From Angiostrongylus vasorum (taxonomy: Eukaryota; Nematoda; Chromadorea; Rhabditida; Metastrongylidae): a stretch of 64,000 bases of DNA. This document shows positions 12,250-27,394 of the stretch, in pieces. The DNA lies in the NCBI GenBank assembly GCA_018806985.1, contig JADANN010000460.1, forward strand, positions 248,001-312,000, written 5' to 3'. The position numbers were made by a program, and so were the translations under genes. Position 1 is the first letter of the stretch. The number at the start of each line of letters is the position of its first letter. Below the pieces are notes generated by a model. That model did not search any database and was not told where the DNA came from. It saw only the letters and a program-made list of their open reading frames with translations.

Positions 12250-12291
12250 TGTTGATATCAGTGCTCTGTAGTAATCGCAGTTGAATGAAAT
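12250..12291 (-). CDS. tiny - strand exon candidate
   Basis: 42 bases encode ISFNCDYYRALIST in phase 0. They are bounded by a strong acceptor (CTGTTTTCTGTTCAG) and a perfect GTAAGT donor on the - strand. It lies within an intron of the proposed + strand gene. It may be chance or part of an antisense gene with the 10789-10971 frame. Confidence 0.15.
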
Positions 12292-12610
12292 CTGAACAGA
12301 AAACAGCACTTTAAAATCTGTCCTAATTGGTTTCATTTCAAGCTTGCGGAAAGCCAAACAGCCATCATTATTAGTAAGACGAATACTACGGAGTGTCCTA
12401 TAGTAATTTAAGAAAATATTAGTAAACGGTCCTGCCCATCACTAGTTATCCCGTAAACTTTTTTTTTGACTTTTTATCTTATCGCTCATCATACGTAGTT
12501 TCATGTTCTGTTGAGTAGGGTGCTACTAGGAATTAGATAAATGCATTATTGAGCTCACATCTTTTCCTAAAGTCCATAGTGGTCAACGTGAGATTGTTTC
12601 ACATTTTCAG

Positions 12611-12647
12611 ATTCCGCGCAAACTGCTTGTTTTTTCTTTTCCTCAAG
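12611..12647 (+). CDS. short internal exon, unknown + strand gene
   Basis: After acceptor CACATTTTCAG the frame reads IPRKLLVFSFPQ and then meets CAAG|GTTTGA, leaving one base. That phase joins exactly to the exon at 13366, giving SFPQVPVFFSSLN. The same frame stays open to about 12733, so a longer exon is possible. Confidence 0.4.
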
Positions 12648-12781
12648 GTTTGATTGCGCAGCAAAATTCAAAAAAGTCGGAATTGCTCGAAAAATCGTTA
12701 GCATGGTTGGGAAGAATCCACATAGTGCTTAAAGCCTAGCGATGTATCAAATCAGCGTTTTTTGTCTTCGTAGGCGGACTG

Positions 12782-12880
12782 GTGTCAATTTATCGGGTTG
12801 GAGTTTTGCTTCACCGGGAACGAGGGAATGAACCATGCGTATATGAAGGACACCTCTAGCCGCCACTGCGCTACATGTGC
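12782..12880 (-). repeat. family A tRNA-headed SINE, 5' fragment
   Basis: On the - strand it reads TGTAGCGCAGTGGCGGCTAG, a tRNA A-box-like RNA polymerase III promoter element. The GAGGTGTCC stretch that follows is shared with the family copies at 13.7, 15.0, 18.2, 33.3 and 39.1 kb. Confidence 0.6.
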
Positions 12881-13365
12881 CATCGAGGCATCGAATGAAG
12901 TGTTACTGTAACAATGAGTTAAAATAATATCGTCGATCGCAAAACCTTTGGCGAGAAAAAGAGGTAACGAAGGTCTATAGATTCCTGTATTTTTGTTCAA
13001 TACAATTTTCTATAACTGGTTTAAAACATGTTCGCTAAGAGATACCTCAGAGCCAATGGAATTAGTTAGCAACTATCACAAGCCCATTCAAATCTGATGA
13101 CGAGAAAATGTTCCTCTTCGCAACAGAGGTGAATATTTCCTCCCATTCACTCAAAATTTTCAGTTTTCTTTTTAAGAAAAGAGCAGGAAGTCCATGGAGT
13201 GCCATTTAAATTGTGGACGGAATTAGTTTAGCTTTTCGTAACATCCATCTTGTCCGTCGGCATTTGATGAGATAAAAAAAAGACCGGAAACAGAAACAGA
13301 ATGTAAAGATAGCAAACGCTACTGGAATGAATTTGGTGTTTTTTCTTCACAAACTAAATTTCCAG

Positions 13366-13554
13366 TCCCCGTATTTTTCTCTTCACTGAATCGTTGGAAT
13401 TTTAATCAGCAAAGATCTTTTGTGACGTCACAGGCAGCTGTTTTTGCTGCTCGCTGTAGGATCATTAATTATCCATTTTCATTTTCCGAAGGACCTTATC
13501 ACTTACGTATTTGTACTGAACTTCCTTACAAATATACCAATGGTCTTAGTTGGA
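13366..13554 (+). CDS. internal exon, unknown + strand gene
   Basis: After acceptor CTAAATTTCCAG, 62 codons stay open and read PVFFSSLNRWNFNQQRSF through YPFSFSEGPYHLRICTELPY to NGLSW. The exon then meets TGGA|GTATTT, phase 1 in and out. Cysteines and aromatic residues suggest a folded extracellular or luminal domain. The hydrophobic frame at 13444-13686 overlaps it in another frame and is treated as a shadow. The downstream partner exon is unsettled because 14097 needs a different phase. Confidence 0.45.
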
Positions 13555-13727
13555 GTATTTTTAACTAAGATTTTGCAACAATGTCTACCGCCTAAAACTG
13601 TGATGCCACAGGAAAAAAAATTGTTTTTAAAAAATCTCTATCTTATAAATGAGTCAGATTCACGTCATGGTTTCCCATCATATTAGTCACGTTCAATACT
13701 GAGCATATATTAGAATTAGAGTGTATA

Positions 13728-13992
13728 AGTAGAACAATCGTTAGAGGTGCCCTTCCATGCACATGTGGCGCTTTTGTTCGAGCTCACCCCCTCGGCTGGC
13801 CAAGCACTCCATTATTCCGGAGTTGACGAATATAGAGCTGCCTAGAGGGTAAAAAATACTGACTTGATGCATTGATTGGTCCTCGCAAGTAATCGTATAA
13901 GCCAAATGTGCATTCACTCACCTGTCCGATGCTTAAGTGAGCGAAATTCATGGCGCATCACTAAGGGCAGATCGATATAGAACGTTTTATCC
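13728..13992 (+). repeat. family A SINE, degraded
   Basis: It shares with the other copies GAGGTGCCC near the start, then a GACTTGATGCAT stretch, ATGTGCATTCACTCACC, and the end ACGTTTTATCC. The tRNA-like boxes are worn. Confidence 0.6.
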
Positions 13993-14096
13993 ACTTTTTT
14001 AATGCACATATGGAGTTGAATCTCTCCACCTTAATAATCTGCTAGAACGTATATTTTGCACTTTATACTTTATTTGTATCGTTGCTCAACATGTAG

Positions 14097-14262
14097 GCCA
14101 AGTGGTGCTGATATCTACTCAATTCTGTGCAAAAGAAAGCCATTCGCGTGTTCGACGGTTGCTCCCACCACTAAATTCAACTCCATTATCTGGATTAAGC
14201 CCGACGAAGTCATTTTTATATCAAATACTCACCGATATTCAGCTCTTGAGTCATCGCAATAG
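14097..14262 (+). CDS. internal exon candidate, unknown + strand gene
   Basis: Following CTCAACATGTAG the frame reads PSGADIYSILCKRKPFACST and continues KFNSIIWIKPDEVIFIS until a TAG at 14260. The likely donor is GACGAA|GTCATT at 14208, or GA|GTCATC nearer the end. Coding character is good but both borders are weak. It may be part of the same gene as the flanking + strand exons. Confidence 0.35.
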
Positions 14263-14613
14263 AAATAATTTAGTATAAAACTATACTAGACATCGGCATT
14301 CCGCTCCTCAGTAAAGCTCTAAAGTTCGCTTGACAGATCTATAAAACATCTGGGGCTCACAAAAAGTGGTATATTTAGTAGAAACTGTTACTTAGAGCTT
14401 CGACAGCCAGTTTTTTTTTAACGGTTAAAAAAAATGCTTAATGTGCGTGAGTATAAATAACTCATGGTCATTATGCGCTTATTTAGAGGCCCACGTGTAT
14501 TTAGGTATTACTCCATGAGATTCTTGGAACTTTGTGTCAAACTTATGTGTGACCTAGTAAATGTAAAAATATTTAAGACGCTTACTAACATTGGCTACTA
14601 CGCACTGTATAGA

Positions 14614-14655
14614 GGTATATATAAATAAATATATATATATATATGCGCATATACG

Positions 14656-14707
<52 letters not shown>
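14614..14707. repeat. AT dinucleotide microsatellite
   Basis: Nearly uninterrupted (AT)n with a short GCGCATATACGCAC interruption near 14645-14657. Confidence 0.95.
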
Positions 14708-14709
<2 letters not shown>

Positions 14710-15002
14710 CTGTGCCGTATGTTTTCAGCAAACTTGCTTCAAAGTAGCCCGCTTATATAATGTTCATTATTTCTATGAATAGTTAAAAATTGCTTTGTCT
14801 ATGTTGACTGTCTGGGACTCAAAAGTATATATGAGGTGGTGAAAAAGGGTTATTTGGGATCGTTTATGAATGCGAGAAACGAAGAACACGAGCTCCAACT
14901 CAAGCACAAAGCAAGCACCTTCTATGACAGTGCTCAAATATTCTTCGGTAATCGATTACAGGAGATATTCTTTAATAATTTTTCTTCAGTGAAGGAGTAA
15001 TG

Positions 15003-15290
15003 TAGCGTGGACGAAACGTAGTAGTTTGAGGTGCCTTACAGTACATATGTGATCGTTGGTTCGAACATGATCCACGCGCTACCGCCATATTGTACCGCGA
15101 GTAGTGGCAGCAGATTTTGTTCGGGAGGACAAAAAACACTGACTTGACACATCGGCGTTGGGCTACCGCAAGTTATTTAACACGCCAAATGTGCATTCAA
15201 TCACCTTTACGAATAGATTCGAATGGATGGCACATACATAAGCTATAGATTGATACTAAACGCTTTATCGTTTTCATTATGAACATATTA
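15003..15290 (+). repeat. family A SINE
   Basis: It has GTTGGTTCGAACATG (B-box-like), the body GACTTGACACATCGGCG, ATGTGCATTCAATCACC, and the end ACGCTTTATC. It matches the copies at 13.7, 18.2 and 39.1 kb. Confidence 0.65.
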
Positions 15291-15608
15291 TGTCCTGCTA
15301 CTCACCAAAATGATGTGTCCTAAGGGGTATTTTACATTGTTATGGAGATTTCGGCTCAGCGTCTGTGCCATGTGATGAAGCCGTTTGCCCAATTCCTTCC
15401 AAAGGAAACCCTTTATAGTGATTTTTAAAAGAAAAAAAAATAAAAAGGTAAAAGCTATCGAAACACGGCAAATACGTGTTGTGGAATCAGCCGAATTTCT
15501 CGTAAGGCAAGTCTTTTGCCTTAACGTTACAGCGCCGTAGGGTTTTCATTGAGTTTTAAAGGACTGATTGATATGACATTCGTGTGTATTTCTCCTCTTC
15601 CTCTATAG

Positions 15609-15760
15609 CTCCAATACAAACAGATAAATACGAGCGCACATGCGTTTCCGCAATTCCGACATCGATTTTTTCTCGCTTTATTTTTATAGGGCATTTGAGA
15701 AATGTCTCTCATTTTCTACTAAGGACACATAGAAATAATTCATATGAAACTAATTCAGCT
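15609..15760 (+). CDS. weak internal exon candidate
   Basis: After a pyrimidine-rich acceptor (CTCTTCCTCTATAG) the frame reads PIQTDKYERTCVSAIPTS and stays open to a TGA at about 15796. A possible donor is GCT|GTGATT. It could be an exon of the + strand gene ending at 18790, but its phase does not join the next good exon directly. Confidence 0.2.
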
Positions 15761-16339
15761 GTGATTTTATTTAAGAGCAAAGCAGGAGAGAACTGAAGAC
15801 AAAAAAAAATGTCGTTGTGGCTGTCGTAATATGATATCCACAAAATGTTCGATGACAACAACCTCATTAAACGATGCCATACAGTGGTCTCTCCGAACCT
15901 TCAGCCTCTCTGTAGTTGTTTAATGCTCCACTATATTTAGCGTTATGCCATGAGTACTTGTCAGTGTCATTCATACTTCCAGTGTTATACATTCTGTCTC
16001 CCGAGCGTTATCCTTAGCTATCCTTACGTCATTAATCAAAATGCGGACACCTTCAATTATCTAGTGAAAAAAGCAAGTCTGTGTATGTGCATGTTGTTTG
16101 AAGTAAACGAATGTGGGTGCTTGAGAGCTCTTCTCATGTATATTTCAACCACGGCTCGTGTATTTCTCATTTTACTTGCGCTATTCTTATGGACAAATAG
16201 TGGCCGAATTTTGCATTAAATAAAAAATCACACTATCCAAAGGCAACTATTCTATACGAGTCGGTCCTTTGTGTTGCATTTGATAGCTTGAGCATTTCAA
16301 TGTGGGAGTAACCGAGCACCACGGGTATTCATATCCGTC

Positions 16340-16445
16340 GGTTCTCTTTTCTTCTCTCTTTCACAATCTCTCTATCTTTCTTTATTTATACAACTTTCTG
16401 TTTCCCTTCCTTCCTCTTTCTCTCCCTCTCTTCACTCCTTTTTAG
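16340..16445. repeat. polypyrimidine-rich tract
   Basis: About 100 bp of C/T-rich sequence ending CTTTTTAG. It is low complexity and may serve as an extended splice acceptor. Confidence 0.6.
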
Positions 16446-16642
16446 GTTGTAGTTCTATAACCTGTGACATATGTGAACGCTAATCAGCGAGTGAGCAGAA
16501 GGGACTATTAAATTCTCCACACAATCGTCCTCGTCGTGTAGCACCTTGCTTAGTAATCGCAGCATTTTCTAGAAAAGTTTTTACTTTTTGCTGTGTTTGA
16601 TGAGAAGGAACCAACAAATAGCTAGTTGGTGGTCTGTCGCAG

Positions 16643-20439
<3,797 letters not shown>

Positions 20440-20745
20440 TGAAGTTGTGTCAACTAGCACTACGCTGTTGGGATTGTTCTTGACTGTTTATTAATTGATG
20501 TTATTTTGAAGAAGCCAATCCATCCTGGAACAATCGTGGAGAAATTATCACCGTCCTTTAAAAGACGGCAGGAGTTGATGACGCCACTATATCATTCGTG
20601 CCCTGCTCGATTCGATTCGATTCGACTCTATGCGACGACTACGAAGAAACAAATCGCAAGAAGAAACAAATGTTACTGATATTCGTCTCGAATCATTGTG
20701 GCTCTGAAGAAGACCAAACCGCCGTGACGTTAGCGTTAGCTTAAT
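20440..20745. mobile_element. family E element fragment
   Basis: The right part reads GAATCATTGTGGCTCTGAAG and AAACCGCCGTGACGTTAGC, as in the copies at 2.7, 9.5 and 32.1 kb. It also holds a short CGATT tandem run near 20610. Confidence 0.5.
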
Positions 20746-21037
20746 TGGAAAAAAAATCCCTTTGATCTCAAGAGAAGATTTAGGTTCACATAACTCATGG
20801 CATGATGAGTGCCATCTTAAAAGTCTCAATGATTTTACCGACTTCTATTTTCACTTTCATAAGCAGCATTACGTAAATGTTTAGGAGTAATTAGGAGTTT
20901 AAAAGAAAGGAGAATCTGTGTACCAATACGGTTTTCATCTCCATTTCTGTATTTCCCAGTCCTCACTAGTTTTTTTTCCACTGAAACCAAATTCAATATT
21001 GAATATGAAAACCTCGAGTTCTGGATTTCGAAGCTCA

Positions 21038-22840
21038 TCAAAAAAAGGGATGTGCCAACGCCTCGATAGCAGAACTGCGAGCCGAAGGGTCATAGCGAAA
21101 TATGGAGCTGAGAAGACTGACTGCAGAAGAAAGACCTTTTCCTTTGAATAGCTGAAAAATTGGTGATTTTCATCGCTTTCAAGCAGATCTGGAACGATTG
21201 CTATGTTTATGACTTACTATTTATTAATTTCTAGTTACTAAACCGCGTAAAATAATAAATTCCCCTTCTCACGTTAGTTATCTATGAAGCTTTTTTCATC
21301 GGATCTTTCCCAAGTGCAATTCGTAAGAATAATTTGTCTATGTGAAAGAGAGATTTTATGCAACCGTTCACCTTTCGCAGTGGAATACTTTTTAACTGTT
21401 GGTAAGTCCATCTCCTTATGGTTTTGATTCATTGCAAGTATATCTTCCTTCGTTGGGATTCCAACAATCTAAAATGTACGACTACACTACCTATTAGATA
21501 TGAAATTATTTTTTAAAAAAATCTAAACAGAAAGGTTTTCTGAAGTTACGCATCGTAACCTTGATTATCTCGACCAACTGTTGCAGGGCAGAGCCACCTG
21601 GGAATATTGGCCTTCCAAGGATTAGCTCGGCCATCACTGTCCCAGCAGACCACACATCTAGAAAATCTAACAGGGTCCTTTTTTCGAATGAATGAAAATT
21701 TCTGAGAAATAACCGAAATTGAAGTGTGTTTTTTGTTTTAGACGTTCTGAATTTACTTAAGATGCTCTTCATACTTTTTAGAACACTTAAAATTTGAAAG
21801 AAATATCTCCAAAAGATGACTATTTGGAAACAACTCACCGATCTTTGTGGTGTAACGAACAGCGCCAAAAATAAGTTCTGGTGCTCTATAGTACCTGTTA
21901 AATTGTTTCCACTTTTTTATGCTTTAGCGACAACAATATTTATGAAATATTCCAAAACACCAAGTAATATAAGTGAAATTAGACAACCTTGAACAAATGT
22001 ATGAAACATTAGTGTCGTTCTTGTTCAATACTTTTGCCGATCCAAAATCACATATTCGAAGAGTCCCCCTATCGGGATTCACTAACAAGTTATGGGGTTT
22101 GATGTCACGATGACATATATTCAAACTGCTCATGAAGGATAAACCGCGGAACAGTTGAAACATATACAGCTGAAAGGCAAATCATCTCATGAAAATATTC
22201 GTTTCTTAATCTTATGTTTTGAAACTAAATTTAAGAAGCAAAACGCTCTCCGAAATATGACGATTAACTCGATACTCGCCTTAGTACTGAAAAGATCCAG
22301 AACCTCTCCTGTTTGCGCGTATGCCTTTATGAGTTGATGAACAGTCTTTGGGAAGAATTCCAAAATCAAATAAAGATATTCGTCCTTCTAAACCCAGCTC
22401 GCTATCAAAACATCCTCTTATTTTGATAAATGATCTTAATAGAGATCAACAAACCTTATTATCCGAACCATAGAAGTAATACATCAGTCTTACTATATTA
22501 GGATGCTCAAGTCGTCTCATAATTTGTAGTTCTCTATGCTGTAACAAATTGTCTAATGAAAAGTCTGCTTTACAGTAAACTCTAGTGTTACCATCACTAT
22601 CTCGGATACCTTGAATCTTTTGTCCTGGTGCACCTTTTTAATGGCCACGTGTTCATTGGTGTCATATAGATTTGCCGAGTATACCATTCCAAAACTTCCG
22701 GCGCCAATCACCTTCACATCGGTATACCGAATCTCGACTTCCTTGTTTGAATTCGAATATCCTGGCTTCACTTTAACACATGTGAGATTTTTCGCCGAAT
22801 TCTTCACTTGTAGTTTATCTGCCATTGTTTGTGATGGCAT
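21038..22840 (-). CDS. GSK-3/shaggy-family protein kinase, 3' end disturbed
   Basis: Eight - strand exons: 22610-22840, 22455-22538, 22280-22387, 21988-22169, 21839-21894, 21560-21657, 21372-21468 and 21038-21151. Residues from about 40 on form a Ser/Thr kinase domain of GSK-3 type: glycine loop [10 protein letters not shown] (45-54), VAIKK lysine (about 68), KRFKHRELQ with the GSK-3 phosphate-pocket arginine (about 79), CHRDIKPHN (about 160-168), CDFGSAK (about 181-187), the activation-loop tyrosine in VSYICSRYYRAPE (about 198), DVWSAG and LVEIIK. Catalytic and primed-substrate pocket residues are kept, and exon 3 aligns without a gap. The start ATG lies one base after a good acceptor. Two faults occur: exon 7 ends in phase 1 while exon 8 reads correctly only in phase 0, and a T7 run after AHP shifts the frame so that TGA follows PFF, giving about 323 residues. 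Without that extra T the frame would run to 20935. It may be a paralogue, a recent pseudogene or a sequence error. Family call sure; functional state unsure. Confidence 0.8.
22170..22279 (-). other. probable GC-AG intron in the kinase gene
   Basis: Homology demands that ...LFSTK joins LYMFQLFRG in frame. The exon then ends ACTAAG and the intron starts GCGAGT, ending CCTTTCAG. No GT donor in the right phase gives the gapless GSK-3 alignment. GC-AG introns with AG|GCRAGT-like donors are a known minor class. Confidence 0.65.
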
Positions 22841-22852
22841 CCTGTGAGAGAA
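22841..22852 (-). promoter_or_regulatory. splice acceptor directly before the kinase ATG
   Basis: The - strand reads TTCTCTCACAG|G then ATG. In nematodes this fits either spliced-leader trans-splicing or a 5'-UTR intron. No upstream exon was identified. Confidence 0.5.
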
Positions 22853-23348
22853 ATACGATCACAGGAAGACGACGGTCACGGATGGGACGATTTGCTAGAA
22901 GCGGCATTTCTTATATTTTAGAGTTTTAGTTACATTCATTCGCATTTGGCAAACAACCATTTATAGAGCTAGATGCAGCTACATTTAGAGATGTCTTTCA
23001 CAAGCAACGTGGTGAAAAAACCTCGTGTTCTCATTCCCAGGAGGATACATAGGAGAATATCCGGCAAACAAGCAAAAAAGAAACGCGAGAGCGCTAGAGA
23101 ACGTGGTGATAAAGCAGAGGGAAAATGAAATGAGAAGGAAAGAAGTTACAATAAAACGAAACTTTAGCAAGTTCATTCATTTGCTTTCTCACTTTTTGAT
23201 GACTACACTATTTTTATGCCTTGGGTTTCACCTTCAAATCCACGACAAGTGGACTTATGACAGTTTGAGGTTCCTTATAAGGTGCAACTTCATGTGGTTG
23301 ACGACACGCATGCACTTTATTTATGGGAAACTATTGGAGCGTAAGAAA

Positions 23349-23552
23349 CTACGAAATGAAAAAAATGTGGAACCAAAGAATAAGCATGGCTTGGGCGGTG
23401 CTAATGAGCATGCACAGCGTCGGGCTTGTCAAAACCCCAGGCAGAATGGTCAAGATGATGGGAACACCCGCAATACCAGCGAAGTGTCGAAGGCGAAGAA
23501 CTGCCCATCCACATAGATAATTATCACATGTGAAGAGAGCATTACAAAACGA
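23349..23552 (-). CDS. candidate terminal exon with two hydrophobic helices
   Basis: After GATCTGCAG the - strand frame reads SFCNALFTCDNYLCGWAVLR, then a hydrophobic run GIAGVPIILTILPGVL and a second AMLILWFHIFF before TAG. Codon use looks coding. A 163-codon frame overlaps it on the + strand but reads as low-complexity basic sequence. No upstream exon was found, so this is a candidate only. Confidence 0.3.
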   Translation of the reverse strand, partial: SFCNALFTCDNYLCGWAVLRLRHFAGIAGVPIILTILPGVLTSPTLCMLISTAQAMLILWFHIFFIS

Positions 23553-23749
23553 CTGCAGATCCTTCTTTTTTATTGCTATTCTCACTGTCAAGGAAACAGA
23601 TAGACCACTACGAAACCAAGAAGAATGATTAGCCAATTCGAAAGACCCACTCTCGATCAACCTTGGCGTTAGTAGTGGACTTGTGTTTTCTTACGAACTC
23701 TGCTTTTTTGAAGGGGCATGAGGTTGCTAACACTCATTTTGATGCTCAA

Positions 23750-24245
23750 TGGTTAACGTTTCGGTCACTTCGCCTTTTTCGGGAGCCCAAACGTTTTGTG
23801 CTACAGCCGTTTGTTTACTACACGGTGAATAAATTGTGACCTCAATTAAAACCTAACTTATCAGCCATACCATAAATTTTTTTCTGTTAAAAAGCACTCG
23901 CTGTCTTCGTCTTCAAAGAGTGAGATCATCTTTATACTTCAGATACGATAATGCATCAACCTCACTCGGAGCAGAAAATTACTCAGATAAGGGGGGAAGT
24001 TATTGAGTCGTTGTAGTTTTTCCAATCTGAGCGAAGTTTATTTATCATTGTATTTGAATTTGATAAAGGTTAAACCACTCTTTAAAGGCGAGGGAGCTGA
24101 GTGCTTCTTAAGAGATGAACGTTTGGTTTCGTTTATAAATTAAGGTCCCATTAGGATTGCAAATCATTTCCCGAGTAATAAAGATGCGGCTATGCCACAA
24201 TAGTTCTAGGCGATTAAGAAGGCGAAGTCGCTGAAACGTTAACCA
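23750..24245. mobile_element. short element with ~31-bp inverted ends (family E-like)
   Basis: The left end is TGGTTAACGTTTCGGTCACT and the right end is the inverse, GTCGCTGAAACGTTAACCA, extended by GGCGAAG on both. No interior frame is long enough for a transposase. Confidence 0.65.
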
Positions 24246-25260
24246 CTGTTCCATATTAGCAATGTCGTTTCAGCTTAAAAAAAGCAGAGCTGGCGAGATT
24301 AGCCGATTGTCTGGATGACGTCTATTAGCGAAATCATATTTATGGCTTGTCATAGCACTGCATGCCTTTGTGCGCTTTGTGCTGAAAGCTCATCTCTACA
24401 GAAACGTATCACATTCCGATGAATGAGGAACTAAATGCAACTGTTGTAAATAAAAATATGTACAAAGACCATGATTTGCTACAAGAATGATATCTCATTA
24501 TCGGATAACCAATCGCAGATATTTTGTTTCATCTTTTGAAGCCATTCCTTTAGAGCAGAAAGATGTGACAAATTTTTAAATCACACAGGTAAGAAAAAAA
24601 TAAAAGAAGACAGAAGGATGGAAAGACATTTGAGGAAGGAAACCAGCAGTGATGTGTTTTGAAATCCTGCCACTGAGAGTGTTTGGGCGCAATCCTCGGA
24701 TCCCAGTGGGATTCGTCGGTTGAATATCAATTATAACGTGGTTTCCGAATGAAAAGTCTGCCTAACTGACGAAAACTTATAATAGGTTGTTAAGTGAGAA
24801 AGATCTCATTTCACAGTGTGAAAGTTTCAAGTTGTTTTTCTTTCTTTATAAACTTAGCTTATACGTCACTCAACACAGTTTTCACATATGAATGTTTTCT
24901 TTATCGTGTTAACCATTTGAACACCTATCTTCTCGTTCTATACTAACTTAATGGAGTTCTTGTCTCGAATATGTGTCACGATATCTAGTGATTTTGCAAA
25001 ATTCGTGGAGCATCCAAAAGCCAATATCAAAGGAAGACAACCATGAGGGTTGCCGAGGGAAATCGTGAGCTCCAAAAATGCGATGAATGGATTTGCACGA
25101 AAATAAATAAGCTCCAATCTGAAGTGAAAGTGTGTTTCTAACGAAATCTACTTCATCAACAAAAATGCAAGCGATAGAAAAAAACCGAAATCTTACCTAA
25201 ATTGAGGGCCTACAGCTTAAACTGCAGTACAAGATGAAAATGACAGAGTAGAAAGCTTAC
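24246..25260. other. no gene firmly seen
   Basis: A - strand stretch near 25025-25110, after TTTCACTTCAG, stays open (IGAYLFSCKSIHRIFG) and might be an exon following 25261-25329, but the phase and donor are weak. Confidence 0.35.
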
Positions 25261-25329
25261 CTTATCAGTAAAACTAACACCTATCAAATAATGTTTACGT
25301 CTAAGCACACTATCACAGAATAATACCAT
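25261..25329 (-). CDS. candidate short first exon
   Basis: An ATG opens 23 codons (MVLFCDSVLRRKHYLIGVSF plus TDK), ending at a strong AAG|GTAAGC donor in phase 0. No confirmed downstream exon. Confidence 0.25.
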
Positions 25330-27394
25330 TTTGGCAAAACTATACATACAAGAGCGGTTACATGAGAAATCCTTTAGAAATTTGAACTGACTGGATGCCT
25401 CAGAGTAACTCCTCTGTTGAAGACGATAACATTGTTAAGAAGTTTTTTTGTGTATAATCACTACTTAACAGGATATTTCCAAAGATTTTTATTGGAAATG
25501 AACCAATACGAGATTTTCAGAATACAACAAACGAGATTTACAAGTTTTCTAGCACGTTGCAGTTCACGATGGTGTGAAATCATTGGGAACCTCCGTCCAT
25601 TACCTTCTTGCCAGTTGTTAAGCAGTTTGCCGTCAGTACGCTTCAACGAACATCTTCATTTTCGACAAGTCAACCATATATTGTGCTCTTCAGAGCCTCT
25701 ATTTGTGAAGCTTTTAAATAAATCATTGCCATAGACCTCATTTGAAAGGAGCAGAACCTAAGATGCAGGAAAGCATGACGCAGAGTTCGAAACTTCAGTT
25801 CATTTTGGTTACATAATTCATGCCAAACGACCTAACAGTCTTCATTTGTGCAAAAGAAAATAATGCGCGACCTTTCTAATCATTTTAAGACTTGTGGGTT
25901 TTCGAAGATCTAGAGATATTCATTAGGTTGTATAAAAATCGGCTTCCATTTCCCAGCTTCATGTTTTAACCTCCAGAAAATCATTTCTAAGAGAAATACT
26001 TCTGGCCAACAAAAAAATGAGATTGCTCTAATACATAGACACGCTGATGAAAAGACAGAATTTTTTTATTGATATTAGAATCTACTCTAAGATACACATA
26101 TAGGTTGCCCCGTAAGAGAGACTTTTTTCGCAGTGATCTATGACCGAGATGAAATAGGTCACCTGCTTAAACAGAGTCTTATTGCCGTAAAACGCTTTAA
26201 CCAATACTTGGAAAAATTTTTCCTTTTGTTGATAATGTCGGAGAGCCGATGTAGTGGATTTTGCCTTCCAGAAGTAGCTAACTAATTCACGTCAAACACG
26301 ACACATCGTTGTCACAAACAAAGGACAATGCTGCGAGAGGAATTTCACTTCAGGAGGTTCACATTCAATGGATACAACTCAATTTTAAAAAGCTGATTCC
26401 ATTTTTAAAAGCAGAAAAGGAAAAACAGGGTTCCTGAAACTAAGACAAACACAGTCGACATGAAGTGGAAGGGCCAAAGAATCGGTGAATTCAAGAAAAC
26501 ATTTCACTAGATTATTCTTCTTCGTGATTTGTTGACGTTGAGCTGTAAAATCAGTGTTACATTGGCTAAGGATAGTGCAATAATCAAAATGTAGATATCA
26601 CAAGAATCCATCCGAAACAAAAGTTCAGCATAGACTTTACTAAGGGAGGTAGGAGTAACAAGCTTTCATGCTCTCTGTTCAATCAATATGTGAAAGCACT
26701 GTAAAAAATTATTATCCTCGAAGTAATAACAATGCCTTCGCGTTTATGTGGCCAGTTCGACAGAGAAACTGAAGCTGGAGCAGATTTTCGCTGGACTTCA
26801 TGATCAGCTAGCTCAACAGCTGATGTGGACTTTAAAAACTCAACTACCAGTCGGCGCCGATGGTAAATCATTCATTTGAATCCTTAATGTAAAGGCATAG
26901 AACTAAAAAAGTAAACTTCATAGACCAGAAATGGAAATAGCAATACGTTTAGTAGATCTCTGAGAAGTTAGTGGAACATTGAAAGGACAAGAAAACGTTG
27001 TCCTTTCACTGTCGTTAACTTAAACAGAATTTTTAAACCACAACTTACTGCGTCTAAGAGCTATTCCATAGCAGAAATTTGACGTCTACATAAAATTTTG
27101 TGGTAATTAGGAGATACTTTAAAATTAGTGATCTTTCATAATTTATAAGATTGAAGCAGCAGCAACAGCCGCTGAAAGCGGCTCTGCTTCTACTCAAAAT
27201 GACACGCCTCAAACCGTTATCGGTCAAAGTAATGTTTTAAGAAGACGAAAGATGTTTCTTCAATTTCTTTAGTGGCCTTTCCTTCTGCGAATATTCATGC
27301 GCTTTGCGTGCCGCTATCAGCAAATGAAATAAATAAGCCATGATTTTAACCTTTTTTGCTTACTGCCTACTCTTTTTTGATGGCAGGGTATATT
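25330..27394. other. intergenic, no gene seen
   Basis: A 105-codon frame at 25417-25734 has no family look and overlaps an open frame on the other strand. I do not call it. Confidence 0.45.

Noticed and set aside
13444..13686. Hydrophobic 80-codon frame
   Set aside because: It overlaps in another frame an exon (13366-13554) with a better acceptor and coding character.
14591..14782. Tyr/Ile repeat peptide
   Set aside because: Translation of an AT microsatellite.
23025..23516. 163-codon + strand frame
   Set aside because: Basic, low-complexity composition with no splice signals; the overlapping - strand reading is more protein-like, though also unproven.
25261..25329. Resemblance of the 23-codon exon to a DNA mismatch-repair protein segment
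   Set aside because: The similarity is a few residues and the next exon does not continue it.
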